This document shows, piece after piece, positions 6,771-15,981 of a DNA stretch of 64,000 bases. A program made the position numbers and the translations under genes. The DNA is from Aequorivita viscosa (lineage in GTDB: Bacteria; Bacteroidota; Bacteroidia; Flavobacteriales; Flavobacteriaceae). The notes beneath the pieces were generated by a model, which worked only from the letters and a program-made list of their open reading frames with translations, made no database searches and was not told the DNA's origin. Numbering within the stretch: position 1 is the stretch's first letter; each line of letters opens with the position of its first letter. The DNA lies in NCBI RefSeq assembly GCF_900106795.1, contig NZ_FNNS01000007.1, positions 98,973 through 162,972 of the forward strand, in the 5' to 3' direction.

Positions 6771-7525
6771 ATGGCAAAGCAAAAAGGAATTTTGAAATTA
6801 AAAGGTACTATGGGAGATATTACCTTTTACAAGTCGGGTGATGGATATTTAGCCCGCGAGAAGGGCGGAATCGAAAAAAACCGCATTTTGACTGATCCGG
6901 CATTTAAGCGTACTCGGGAAAATGGGATGGAATTTGGCACTGCGGGTAAAGGAGGCCAACTTATTAGAAAAGCGGAGCGTATGCTGATACGCCAGGCCAG
7001 AGACCGCAGACTGACGTCTCGATTATTACAGTTGTTGATGAGTGTGATTAAAACAGACCAATTAAACGATCGAGGACGTAGAACAGTGCAAGATGGTGAT
7101 ATGAGCCTGTTGGAAGGTTTTGATTTTAATCTGAAAGGGAAGCTAAACACGGTGTTTTTTAATGGTTATACACCATCATTTGACCGTTCAACCGGCACTC
7201 TTGAGGTCGTGATACCTGAATTTGTGCCAATTGAGACCATTGATGCTCCCCGGGGCACACACACGTACAAATAGCAACAGGAGTTTGTGCGCTGGATTTT
7301 CCGGGAAGGAAATTTGAAGAAGACCGAGCTCTTTCTCCGATAATCCCTTGGGATCAACAACAGCAGACGGCTCTGACTCTCAGTTCGTCAATTACCGCGG
7401 GTAGTCTTCTTCCTGTGATTCAAGTGTTAGGCGTGAGTTTCTTCCAAGAAGTGAATGGAGAGATGTATTCCTTACGAATCGGATCTTTCAATGCCTTAGC
7501 CATTGTTGGCGTTGACCAGTTATAA
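6771..7525 (+). pseudogene. Conserved Bacteroidota family protein, frameshifted near its 3' end
   Basis: The protein begins MAKQKGILKLKGTMGDITFY, the conserved opening of an uncharacterised Bacteroidota family; the ATG at 6771 matches it. The frame stops at 7274 (168 residues). In the next frame the sequence continues without a break to a TAA at 7525 (IATGVCALDFPGRKF ... VIQVLGVSFFQEVNGEMYSL), as expected for the family's C-terminus. One missing A in the AAA run at 7268-7270 would explain it: TAC AAA (A)TA GCA. It could be a real deletion, a homopolymer error or a slippage site. Function is unknown. It is the first of four genes that sit together and share one terminator. Confidence 0.75.
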
Positions 7526-7542
7526 TTTAAAACACCAAAGTT

Positions 7543-7953
7543 ATGGAACTCTATCTTCACAGAATCCACTACAGGAATGGAACGAACGGTGCTATTTTTC
7601 ATAAGCAACAGTTTCTTTGCTTCAGCATTGAACTTCCTTGGCGGCTTAACTTGCCAAATTTGTCCTGTATTCCTGATGGTACATACGAGCTAGAGCTTTT
7701 TTACTCACCTAGCTTCAATCACAATCTGAGAGTAAAAGAAGTTGTTGACAGAAGCGGGATACTGACTCACCCAGCCAATGATGCTCTAAACGAATTACGT
7801 GGGTGCATTGCTCCTGTTTCACAGTTAACAGGAATAGGTAAGGGTTTAGGTTCTCGAAAGGCTCTTGACCTACTCTTAATGCGAATTGAAGGATTTAAGG
7901 AGTGGGATGAGGAAGTGACTTTGACAATCCTGTCCGACCTATCAGGCAGGTAG
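7543..7953 (+). CDS. DUF5675 family protein
   Basis: A 136-residue product with the family's hallmarks: GTNGAIFHKQQFLCFSIELP near the start, IPDGTYELE, ILTHPANDALNELRGCIAPV in the middle and LTGIGKGLGSRKA after it. DUF5675 is common in phage-like and accessory regions of Bacteroidota. Conserved His, Asn and Cys (HPAND, RGCIAP) suggest an enzyme, but the reaction is not established. There is no signal peptide. It starts 17 bases after the frameshifted gene and precedes two small membrane proteins, a grouping I believe recurs in this phylum. Confidence 0.8.
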   Translation: MELYLHRIHYRNGTNGAIFHKQQFLCFSIELPWRLNLPNLSCIPDGTYELELFYSPSFNHNLRVKEVVDRSGILTHPANDALNELRGCIAPVSQLTGIGKGLGSRKALDLLLMRIEGFKEWDEEVTLTILSDLSGR

Positions 7954-8230
7954 TAGATATAAGGTTACAAACTCCACTTACTTTAGTTTATCTCAGAGAG
8001 GTTATTCTGATTGTTTATTTACAATAAAATCACTTGTGAATGACAGGTTTGTAGTGTCAAATTCCTCAAGAATTTTGTTCAAAACTAATTTGAGAGGCAA
8101 TTGTGTCTGGCAAAGTAGAGCTTGGGCAGGTGCTAGAAGATTTTTTTGCATCATTTACTTTAAACTATAAGGATAATAGGGGTTACCTAACGAGATGATT
8201 GAAAAAAGGAATTAATTTAAATTATAGATT
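7954..8230. other. Gap inside the DUF5675 cassette
   Basis: I see no supported gene. One open frame runs across part of this gap but lacks a credible start. The bases before 8231 (AAAAAAGGAATTAA) are a plausible ribosome binding region for the next gene. Confidence 0.4.
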
Positions 8231-8509
8231 ATGGATTTATTTGAACGATTAGAACGGCCTACGCCTCATTTTTTTCGGAGGCTACGGAATATTGGACTTG
8301 GATTGACGGCAATTGGTGGAGCTATAATGGCCGGCCCTATACTACTACCACCTTTGTTAGTACAAATAGCTGGATATTTAGTAGTTGCAGGTACTGTTAC
8401 TACCGTAGTAAGCCAGACGGTAATAAATGACGGTACTGACGATGACAATCCCCCACCCGAAGGTCAGATTGTGCCGGAGTCAAATCCGCTGCTGAATACT
8501 AACCGATAG
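8231..8509 (+). CDS. Small two-helix membrane protein, holin-like in layout
   Basis: A 92-residue protein opening MDLFERLERPTPHFFRRLRN, with two hydrophobic segments at about 22-40 and 44-63 separated by a short turn (LLPPLL), and an acidic, proline-rich tail (DGTDDDNPPPEG). The size and helical hairpin resemble a holin or other small pore-forming protein, but I know of no demonstrated role. It is the third gene of the cassette that starts at 6771. Confidence 0.7.
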   Translation: MDLFERLERPTPHFFRRLRNIGLGLTAIGGAIMAGPILLPPLLVQIAGYLVVAGTVTTVVSQTVINDGTDDDNPPPEGQIVPESNPLLNTNR

Positions 8510-8519
8510 TGTTTTCGTT

Positions 8520-8690
8520 ATGAATAATTATAGGATCAGTATTTTTGGAGGGATGGTTTGCGGAATATTACCCAACTTACCAATTGAGAATATTGTGACA
8601 ACCATCTGTATGGCTACATTTGGAACAGTAACGAGTTTTGCGGTAACAATCCTGTTGACACGGCTTAGAAATTGGCTGGAGAAGCAATAG
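8520..8690 (+). CDS. Very small membrane protein (56 residues)
   Basis: A short frame with ATG at 8520 and TAG at 8688-8690. The sequence opens MNNYRISIFGGMVCGILPNL, and a second hydrophobic stretch runs to the basic end LLTRLRNWLEKQ. It begins 11 bases after the preceding stop and ends just before a terminator, so it closes the cassette. A glycine-rich first helix and a basic cytoplasmic tail are what can be seen. Function is unknown. Confidence 0.6.
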   Translation: MNNYRISIFGGMVCGILPNLPIENIVTTICMATFGTVTSFAVTILLTRLRNWLEKQ

Positions 8691-8715
8691 CTGTTAAGGA
8701 TTTGTTTTAAAGAGA

Positions 8716-8753
8716 AGGGCTCTTCGGTTTTTGCTGCAGAGTCCTTTTTTTTT
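8716..8753 (+). terminator. Rho-independent terminator of the DUF5675 cassette
   Basis: The stem AGGGCTCT/AGAGTCCT (one G-T pair, loop of 14) is followed by nine Ts. Confidence 0.8.
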
Positions 8754-8893
8754 GTGGGGAAGGGAGGGAATGGGGAATGGTTAGTTGGGGATGGGTTAAT
8801 TGGTTAAATGGTTAAATGGAGATTAGTTAATTGGGGAATGGGTTTATGCAATTAGGATGAATTTACAATTAGCACTCTAAAATAGCCTTAACC

Positions 8894-8921
8894 AAAAAAC
8901 CATCCGTCTTTCGAGGGATGG
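8894..8921 (-). terminator. Rho-independent terminator of the copper group
   Basis: Reading leftward, CCATCC-(loop)-GGATGG is followed by TTTTTT. It lies about 75 bases after the stop of the DUF326 gene. Confidence 0.75.
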
Positions 8922-8995
8922 ATTATACTATTATTTAAAGTAGTTATAATATGACTACTTATAAGTAATATTTAAAAGAGCCTAACTTCTTTTAA

Positions 8996-9316
8996 TTACG
9001 CTAAATACTTCTCGCATTCCGTAACACAATTTCGACACGCAGCGGCACATTGTTTACAATGATCCATATCGTGTTTTTCGCATTCTTCGGCACAAAGTGT
9101 ACATACTTTAATACAATAACGCACTAAATCATCTACATCTTCAAAACCAGTTGCTAAAATTTGACTTAACGTACTACAAACTTCCGCACAAACCCTATCT
9201 ATACGAATGCAGTTGACCATCATTTTTACATCATCTTCATCGAGACACGCATCAGCACAATAATTACAGTGGTTTATACAATTGCCTAAGGCGTGAATTA
9301 GTTTTTCGTTTCTCAT
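8996..9316 (-). CDS. DUF326 four-helix-bundle copper-binding protein (Csp-like)
   Basis: 106 residues counted from the ATG at 9316, which fits the family better than the upstream in-frame ATG at 9337. It is very Cys- and His-rich with regularly spaced CxxC/CxxxC pairs (HCNYCADAC, CIKVCTLCAEECEKH, HCKQCAAACRNC). This is the pattern of DUF326 proteins related to the copper storage proteins Csp1/Csp3, in which cysteines line a four-helix bundle and bind Cu(I). No signal peptide is seen, so a cytosolic Csp3-like store is likely. It is the last gene of the copper group and has its own terminator. Confidence 0.85.
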   Translation of the reverse strand: MRNEKLIHALGNCINHCNYCADACLDEDDVKMMVNCIRIDRVCAEVCSTLSQILATGFEDVDDLVRYCIKVCTLCAEECEKHDMDHCKQCAAACRNCVTECEKYLA

Positions 9317-9392
9317 AATATTTGTTTTGAGATTCAAATTACAAATTTCAATTAGGCACTGATATTAAATAAATTATAAAAAATAAAAAAGT

Positions 9393-9758
9393 TTAGTGTC
9401 CGCCATCTCTATGGTCATCAACTACTTTCGGATCGCGATATTTACAGCAAGGATCTATTTCATTATAAACTTCGTCTTTAGCTCTAAATTTCTCTGTATC
9501 GTGGCCACTGTCGGCAATACTTTGTTGTATTGTAGCTAAATCGGTTCTTCCTTCGTTGTAAATTAATTTTAGTTCGTGAGTTTCAACGTTCCAATTAGCC
9601 GATTTCACTCCTTTAGCTTTAACAGCAGCTTTTTCAATGCGCTCTTTACACATTCCACAAACCCCATCGACCTCGATAGAAGCTTTTGCATTTTTGTTTT
9701 GGGAAAATCCTGTGATACCCATTAGCATCATTCCAATAATTACTATTGCTTTTTTCAT
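9393..9758 (-). CDS. Exported heavy-metal-associated (HMA) domain protein
   Basis: 121 residues from the ATG at 9758. A signal peptide at 1-19 ends at GFSQ. An HMA fold follows, with the metal site VCGMCKERIEK (GxCGMC in place of the usual GMTCxxC), AKGVKSANWNV and a final SGHDTEK. The tail adds DPCCKYRD and a His-rich DDHRDGGH end, which may be further metal ligands. In this phylum such proteins accompany TonB receptors and CopA. It probably carries copper in the periplasm, an inference from the motif and neighbours. Confidence 0.8.
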   Translation of the reverse strand: MKKAIVIIGMMLMGITGFSQNKNAKASIEVDGVCGMCKERIEKAAVKAKGVKSANWNVETHELKLIYNEGRTDLATIQQSIADSGHDTEKFRAKDEVYNEIDPCCKYRDPKVVDDHRDGGH

Positions 9759-9776
9759 GTTTATTATATTTATCAT

Positions 9777-9971
9777 TAATATTAGTATTCTTTATTTTTA
9801 GCTCCTGCCAATACCCTGCGTGAAATTCTTTCGCAAAGACGCCAAGTCGCGAAGTTCTCTATTCTTTTGAACGTTTTTCCTCGTAATACCTCAAACCATC
9901 TCAGTTCATGTAAATCCTCTGCATTCTGCGCTGAATCATACACATCGGCGACGCAAGTGATTCTAAATTTA
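9777..9971. other. Intergenic spacer
   Basis: It contains CGCAAAGACGCCAAGTCGCG, a kind of debris repeat common between flavobacterial genes. No gene is seen. Confidence 0.35.
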
Positions 9972-12206
9972 TCAATTTAATCTATATCGCAAACCTGCAT
10001 AATACGAACTTCCAAAAATTGGTCCGTAAACATAGGTTGTATCAAAACTTGTCCCAAAAGGGTCGTCACTCCCTACAATCGGGTTATTTTGTTTTACGTT
10101 AGTTAAATTCTCTCCACCCACATAAATTTCAAAACTCGATGAAAACACTTTTGTTACTTGTGCATTTAAAGTGGAAACGCTGGGTGAAAATTCAGAAAGG
10201 CCAATGGTATTCAAATAACTTTCGGTGGAAGCGAATCGCTGCTCTCCTAAATAATTATAAGTGGCATCAAATTTCCAATTTCCTCCTTTATTTCCGAGGT
10301 TGGTTTCATATGAAGCATTTGCAAAAAACCGATGACTTGAGGTAAGTGGATTTTGTTTTTTTCCACTTTGATAATTCGTTTCGACATCATAGAACTTATA
10401 TGCCATACGTAAATCGAAACGCTCAAAGACATCATAGTTAAACTCTACTTGAAAGCTGTTTGAATAACTTTCTCCATCTAAATTATAAAAATTAATTTCA
10501 TTCGGGTTTTCCCAATCCACTACAATTTGGTTTTGGAAATCGGTTCTGTAAAAATCAACCGTGATATCGGCCTTTCTTTTAAAAAGATTGAAACCTTGCA
10601 TATAGGATACACCATACGTCCAAGCTATTTCTGGATCTAGGCCATAAATCTTTCCACCTTCACCTAAAATATTCAAGTTTCGTGAACTTGCAAAAAGCTT
10701 TTGATTTTCAGCAAAAATGTTCGCACTTCGTTTTCCCCTTCCTGCTGAAACCCTAAAAGCCGATTTTTCCCACGGAGTATATCGCATATGAAATCTGGGG
10801 GTTAAAAATGCTCCTAGCCTATTGTGGATATCTCCTCGAATTCCAGCACTCAAATTTACATCACCAAGGTTGTCGAAGTTGTATTCAAAAAATGCCCCGA
10901 CTGAATTCTCAACGCGGTTAAAATTTTCTGTGAGTACCAGCTCTTCGTAGCTATCGTACGTGCCATCAACTCCTGTTTTAATTTTATGGCGTGAATCGCC
11001 AATAATGGAGTTGTACATTAAATTGGCGTACAAACTGTTTTGCTGAATATTATAATCTTTCAACCCAAAATAGGATTCCTGATCGTGATGGCTATACGCT
11101 ACTTGCAATCCGCCTGTACGCCACGGCAAATCTGGATTTACGAAACCAAGCTTCCCAGAGATATCAAAATGCTGCGTTTTTATTTCACTTCCCCACGCAT
11201 TGGTCGTTCCACGATCTGTATCGGGATTGAAATTAATTTGACCCGTCTGCTTTTCATCATTCAAATATCTAACATTAACAAAACCAACATATCCATTTTC
11301 CTGATCGGTATATTGCCAGCGGTTCATTACGTTTACTTGCTTCATCAAAGGCGCATCCAAAAATGAATCGTTGTCCTTGTCAAATTCAGTATCGCGCATA
11401 TTGCCGTGAATATAAACGCCGGTGCTCCAACGCTCGGTGACCTTAGTATTCAAATGTGTATTCAGCTCGAAACGCCCATTTCCTGAACCATAAGCATTCA
11501 CAAAAAGCCGATCATCTGTAAGTGGTTTCTGAAGTTCGGCATTAATTTGTCCCGCAATACTTTCATAGCCGTTTACTACACTTCCAGAACCCTTGGTAAT
11601 CTGAATGCTTTCTACCCAAGTTCCCGGAATAAAACTCAAACCATACGCTTGAGAAGCTCCTCGAATACTCGGAACATTTTCAGTAGTTATCATTATATAA
11701 GGACTAGTAAGCCCTAGCATTTTTATTTGCTTGGTTCCCGAAATAGCATCAGCAAAATTTACATCTATGGATGGGTTGGTTTCAAAACTCTCAGCCAAGT
11801 TGCAACAAGCCGCTTTTAGTAGCTCTGCACTACTCACGTTTATAACATTTTGTGATTGCAGATAGGACCGTGAACTAGCCTTTTGCCGCGACGAAATTGT
11901 AACCTCATCCAAATCGGCTGTGGATTTTAAAGAATGGGTTATTTTTTTAGCAGAATTCACCGTAATTGTATCCGTTTTATACCCGATAAAACTAATGACC
12001 ATTTTTTTGTATTCTGGTTTATAGGGAATCTCGAAATTTCCTTCAAAATCTGTAACCGAACCTACTGAAGTATTCAACCAATAGACGTTTGCACCACCTA
12101 AGGGAACTTCCTTTGTATTAACTGTTTCAGTTATAGTACCCGAAATTTTCTGTTGTGAAAAAACGCATAACGGGAAAAGGAGGATTATTAATAGTATTTT
12201 TCTCAT
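9972..12206 (-). CDS. TonB-dependent outer membrane receptor, probably for copper
   Basis: 744 residues. A signal peptide at 1-18 (FPLCVFSQQ) is followed by a carboxypeptidase-regulatory-like beta domain (~20-105), a plug domain (~115-225: NVINVSSAELL, GLSFIPGTWVESIQITKGSG, GYESIAGQINAEL) and a beta-barrel ending ...YYAGLRYRLN with a terminal aromatic-rich strand. A Cys pair at about 133-134 (LLKAACCNLAESFETNP) at the plug start looks like a possible metal site. The substrate is inferred from neighbours: an HMA protein and DUF326 downstream and CopA upstream. It could instead take up another metal or chelate. Confidence 0.85.
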   Translation of the reverse strand: MRKILLIILLFPLCVFSQQKISGTITETVNTKEVPLGGANVYWLNTSVGSVTDFEGNFEIPYKPEYKKMVISFIGYKTDTITVNSAKKITHSLKSTADLDEVTISSRQKASSRSYLQSQNVINVSSAELLKAACCNLAESFETNPSIDVNFADAISGTKQIKMLGLTSPYIMITTENVPSIRGASQAYGLSFIPGTWVESIQITKGSGSVVNGYESIAGQINAELQKPLTDDRLFVNAYGSGNGRFELNTHLNTKVTERWSTGVYIHGNMRDTEFDKDNDSFLDAPLMKQVNVMNRWQYTDQENGYVGFVNVRYLNDEKQTGQINFNPDTDRGTTNAWGSEIKTQHFDISGKLGFVNPDLPWRTGGLQVAYSHHDQESYFGLKDYNIQQNSLYANLMYNSIIGDSRHKIKTGVDGTYDSYEELVLTENFNRVENSVGAFFEYNFDNLGDVNLSAGIRGDIHNRLGAFLTPRFHMRYTPWEKSAFRVSAGRGKRSANIFAENQKLFASSRNLNILGEGGKIYGLDPEIAWTYGVSYMQGFNLFKRKADITVDFYRTDFQNQIVVDWENPNEINFYNLDGESYSNSFQVEFNYDVFERFDLRMAYKFYDVETNYQSGKKQNPLTSSHRFFANASYETNLGNKGGNWKFDATYNYLGEQRFASTESYLNTIGLSEFSPSVSTLNAQVTKVFSSSFEIYVGGENLTNVKQNNPIVGSDDPFGTSFDTTYVYGPIFGSSYYAGLRYRLN

Positions 12207-12324
12207 ATTTTACTTTGTTGACGTAGGATAATAGGACTTAAGACATAGGACTAAAAAAGCGTAATAATGCTTTACGAACATCATTTTAAGTCAAATATTT
12301 ATTGTTGTTTTTTATTTAATAATT

Positions 12325-12347
12325 GTCTCGTCGAGCGCAGTCGAGAC
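12325..12347. repeat. Inverted repeat with AGCGCAGTCGA core
   Basis: GTCTCG ... CGAGAC around the GAGCGCAGTCGA motif that is also found in R1. With the next hairpin it fills the copA to TonB-receptor gap. Confidence 0.5.
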
Positions 12348-12374
12348 GTTTTTGATAAATCTATCGACTTTAGT

Positions 12375-12408
12375 TCATCCTGAGCGAAAGCCTAAGGACT
12401 CAAGATGA
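12375..12408. repeat. Intergenic hairpin of the TCATCCTGAG type
   Basis: TCATCCTGAG pairs with CTCAAGATGA (one wobble), loop of 14. This type of palindrome is scattered in flavobacterial genomes. Its place just after copA could let it end transcription or stabilise the mRNA 3' end. Confidence 0.5.
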
Positions 12409-12414
12409 CCCTAG

Positions 12415-15204
12415 TTAATCAATTTTTGCGCCTCTCAATCGAAGTGCGTTTGCAATTACTGATACAGAGCTGAAACTCATCGCCAAAGCTGCAATCATCG
12501 GGGACAGTAGCAATCCGAAGAATGGGAATAACACTCCTGCGGCAACTGGCACTCCAAGGGTGTTGTATATCATTGCAAAAAACAAGTTTTGTTTGATATT
12601 GCTCATCACTTTTTTACTTAAATGAAACGCTTTTACAATTCCGTGTAAATCTCCCTTTACTAATGTGATGCCTGCGCTTTCAATCGCCACATCGGTTCCC
12701 GTGCCCATTGCAATACCAACATCGCTTTGAGCAAGGGCTGGAGCATCGTTGATTCCATCACCCGCCATTGCAATTTTTTTGCCTTCAGCTTGAAGTTTTT
12801 CAACCATAGCTAATTTATCTTGCGGTAATACTTCGGCTTTAAAGTTGGTGAGATTCAATTCTGAAGCAACGGCTTTTGCGGTGTCGTGATTGTCGCCTGT
12901 AAGCATTATCACTTCTATCCCTTGTTCTTGAAGCTCGGCCAAAGCTTTCTTACTGCTTGCTTTTATCTTGTCTGAAATTACTACAAAGCCAATAACTTTT
13001 CCGTCAATTGCGAGCATTGGAACTGTTTTGCCTTTTTTCTGTTCCTCAGAAACCTCCTTTTTTATTTCTTCTGAAAGGGAAGCGTTTGCTTCGTCCATCA
13101 TTTTTTGATTTCCTAATGCGACTTTCTTTCCATTAACTTCTCCCGTAACTCCTTTTCCTGTAACTGAATTGAAATTGGATGCTTTTAAGAATTCGGTGTT
13201 TTTCTCTTTCGCATATTTCACCGTAGCATCGGCAAGTGGATGTTCGCTTAAATTATTCAAGGAAGCGATGTATTGAAGCACTTCTTCTTCTGAAACATCT
13301 TGTGAGGCTCCTATTTTTTCAACTGAAGGTTTTCCTTCCGTAATAGTTCCTGTTTTATCAATAATCAGGACGTCAATCTTATTAAGGGTTTCAAGGGATT
13401 CTGCATCTTTAATTAGCACACCGTTTCTAGCGCCCATTCCTACTCCAACCATTACAGACATTGGCGTTGCGAGACCAAGAGCACAAGGACAAGCTATGAT
13501 AAGCACTGCAATAGCATTAACTAAAGCATAGACATACGAAGGTTCTGGTCCGAAAATCGCCCATACACCAAATGTGATAACGGAGGTTAAAACCACAATA
13601 GGCACAAACCATCCCGAGATTCTATCTGCAAGTTTTTGAATGGGGGCTCGGCTTCGACTGGCTTTGTTTACCATTTCAATAATTTGCGAAAGCAAGGTGT
13701 CGCTACCTATTTTTTCGGCAATCATTACAAAAGATTGCGATCCGTTGATAGTTCCTGCACTTACGCTATCGCCTTCTTCCTTGGAAACAGGCACAGGTTC
13801 GCCAGAAATCATGGATTCATCAACAGAAGTTTGTCCTTCTAAAATGCTTCCATCTACGGGGATTTTTTCTCCTGGTTTTACCCGAAGTTTGTCACCTACT
13901 TCAATTTTATCGATTGCGATTGTCTCTTCCTTTCCATCTACAATACGAACGGCTTTGTTGGGCGCTAACTTTAATAATTCTTTTACAGCAGAATTGGTCT
14001 TATTGTGGGCTCGTGCTTCTAGTACTTGTCCCATTAAAACCAAAGTCAGAATCACCGCAGCCGATTCAAAATAAACGTGAACCGTTCCCGATTCTGTTAA
14101 AAATTGTTCTGGGAAAAAGTTAGGAAACAACAAGCCAAAAAGACTGAAAATCCAAGCCACGCCTGCACCAATGCCGATTAGCGTAAACATATTGAGATTC
14201 CACGTTTTTATGGAACGATACGCGCGTTCAAAAAACATCCAAGTGGCATAAAAAACCACAGGAATTGAAAGCGCGAATTGAACCCAATTCCAATATTTCA
14301 ATGACATTAAATCGTATAGCGGATTATTTGGAATCATTTCGGACATTGCAATCACGAAGATTGGAACCGTGAAGGCCACTGCAATCCAAAACTTGTTTAG
14401 AAGCGCTTTGTAAGATTTGTTTTCTTCTGACTCATCCGCTTCCATTGGGACTAGATCCATTCCACATTTTGGACAAGCTCCGGGATCATCGCTTATAACT
14501 TCTGGATGCATCGGACATGTATATTGAGTGGGACTCAATGAGGTTTTTGCTTCTTTTACCAAATCCATGCCGCATACTGGGCAATCGCCAGGTTTGTCAT
14601 AGGTTTTATCGCCTTCGCAGTGCATTGGGCAATAATAGGTTCCTGGACCGCTGTTTTTAGCTTTTTCCGCTTCCTTTTTTGCTTTATGTTGCGCTTCTGC
14701 CTTCTCATCTCCAAGCTTTGAGATAGTGTAGCTGCCGCCATCGTCTGCAAGGGCTTTTTGTAAGGTTTGAAGGGAAGTATTATTATCCATTTCAACAACA
14801 GCTTCTTCTTTCTCAAGATTTACGGTGGCCTTGGAAACTCCTTCAACCGAATTTAAAAGCTCTTCAACATGGGTACGACAACCATTGCAGGTCATTCCGT
14901 GTATTTTATACGTAATTCCTGCCCTTCGGGTTGGCTCAGTATAAACTTCGGCAGGAGTCTCCGCACCAGTTTCTTCAGTTGCTTTAACATCCTCAGTTAA
15001 AGAAATACTATATCGTCCTCCATCATCTTTTAATGCTTGTTGAAAAACATTTAAAGGAATATGGTTTTCCATTTCGATAACTGCTTCTGCATTTTCTAAA
15101 TCTACCGATGCTTTTGAAACTCCATTTACTAAATTCAAAATCTTCTCGACATGGCCACGACAGCCATTGCAAGTCATTCCGCGTATTTTATATGTGTGTG
15201 TCAT
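12415..15204 (-). CDS. copA: Copper-translocating P1B-type ATPase
   Basis: 929 residues from the ATG at 15204; an upstream in-frame ATG at 15240 would add 12 non-homologous residues. Two HMA domains with GMTCNGC sites open the protein, the first at residues 9-15. Two zinc-ribbon-like heavy-metal-binding motifs follow (YYCPMHCEG ... CPVCGMDLV and YTCPMHPEV ... [11 protein letters not shown]). Then come the membrane segments with the CPC ion site near 575 ([12 protein letters not shown]), the phosphorylation site DKTGTITEG near 618, SEHPLAD, and [12 protein letters not shown] near 817. It exports Cu(I) from the cytoplasm by ATP hydrolysis. Four N-terminal metal sites are at the high end for the family. 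Confidence 0.95.
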   Translation of the reverse strand: MTHTYKIRGMTCNGCRGHVEKILNLVNGVSKASVDLENAEAVIEMENHIPLNVFQQALKDDGGRYSISLTEDVKATEETGAETPAEVYTEPTRRAGITYKIHGMTCNGCRTHVEELLNSVEGVSKATVNLEKEEAVVEMDNNTSLQTLQKALADDGGSYTISKLGDEKAEAQHKAKKEAEKAKNSGPGTYYCPMHCEGDKTYDKPGDCPVCGMDLVKEAKTSLSPTQYTCPMHPEVISDDPGACPKCGMDLVPMEADESEENKSYKALLNKFWIAVAFTVPIFVIAMSEMIPNNPLYDLMSLKYWNWVQFALSIPVVFYATWMFFERAYRSIKTWNLNMFTLIGIGAGVAWIFSLFGLLFPNFFPEQFLTESGTVHVYFESAAVILTLVLMGQVLEARAHNKTNSAVKELLKLAPNKAVRIVDGKEETIAIDKIEVGDKLRVKPGEKIPVDGSILEGQTSVDESMISGEPVPVSKEEGDSVSAGTINGSQSFVMIAEKIGSDTLLSQIIEMVNKASRSRAPIQKLADRISGWFVPIVVLTSVITFGVWAIFGPEPSYVYALVNAIAVLIIACPCALGLATPMSVMVGVGMGARNGVLIKDAESLETLNKIDVLIIDKTGTITEGKPSVEKIGASQDVSEEEVLQYIASLNNLSEHPLADATVKYAKEKNTEFLKASNFNSVTGKGVTGEVNGKKVALGNQKMMDEANASLSEEIKKEVSEEQKKGKTVPMLAIDGKVIGFVVISDKIKASSKKALAELQEQGIEVIMLTGDNHDTAKAVASELNLTNFKAEVLPQDKLAMVEKLQAEGKKIAMAGDGINDAPALAQSDVGIAMGTGTDVAIESAGITLVKGDLHGIVKAFHLSKKVMSNIKQNLFFAMIYNTLGVPVAAGVLFPFFGLLLSPMIAALAMSFSSVSVIANALRLRGAKID

Positions 15205-15437
15205 TTTTAAACATTTTTGGTTAGACAAACTTTCAAACAAAAAGATGATTCGCCTAAAATTGTCTCTTAGCGAAAATTAAATACCAAACCACATCAACGA
15301 TATTCCCGTGATGGAATTTTCGACCTCAGCCTTTTGTTTTAAAAAGATATGCATAATTAATAATTTGATTAAAACGATGTAAAACCCCTAAGAAAAAAGG
15401 AGTTATAATCATGAGATTTCCGCCTGCGCGGATATAA

Positions 15438-15854
15438 TCAAATCAGGAAAGTATCGTACAGAATATTTAAATCCCGTTCGATAGGTGGCGGGTTATAATC
15501 CGCGAAGAAAGTTTTTTGTGAAGTGCTTATTTCAAAATTTTGTACAACAAAAACTGAAATAAAGGCATTGATGAAAGGCTTTTCAAAGTCGATATTGAAT
15601 GAGGCTTTCGCAAAGTTTTCATCTGTTTGAATTTGGGTAAATTCGTTTTGGCAACAATGATCTTCTTCCATCAGTAACAATTCATCATCACACGAAGAAG
15701 CAGCGGCATCATCCATTCCACAGGAAAGATGTTTTTCGCCAAGGGTAATTTGAGAAGTGATTTCCATACCGCTGCAAAAATGCTGGGCATACGCTATTCC
15801 AGAACTGCTGGCAAGCATAAGCACGGAAAGAAGTATGGAAATCGCTTTTTTCAT
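15438..15854 (-). CDS. HYC_CC_PP family secreted protein
   Basis: 138 residues with a signal peptide at 1-23 (SGIAYAQ). The mature part has the family's named motifs: H-F-C near the start (AQHFCSGME), DHCCQNE in the middle and YNPPPIERD near the end. These small exported proteins of Bacteroidota often sit beside copper or heavy-metal genes. The His and Cys residues suggest metal binding, but no function is proven. It lies upstream of copA in the same direction. Confidence 0.8.
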   Translation of the reverse strand: MKKAISILLSVLMLASSSGIAYAQHFCSGMEITSQITLGEKHLSCGMDDAAASSCDDELLLMEEDHCCQNEFTQIQTDENFAKASFNIDFEKPFINAFISVFVVQNFEISTSQKTFFADYNPPPIERDLNILYDTFLI

Positions 15855-15981
15855 TTAATTATAGAAACTTAAGTTTATGAGTTTAAATTTTTATAAGTTT
15901 AAGTGTGTACGGAAATTTGATAAACAGTATAATTCTGAATAAAATCGCATCAAAATTTTTATACTTATCACCGATAACCGA

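Noticed and set aside
7930-8165. Open frame of ~70 codons between DUF5675 and the 92-residue protein
   Set aside because: It lacks an ATG; the best GTG gives 43 codons of no recognisable character, and it overlaps the end of DUF5675.
13640-14074. Rightward 144-codon frame antisense to copA
   Set aside because: Codon shadow of a highly conserved gene; no start context or family match.
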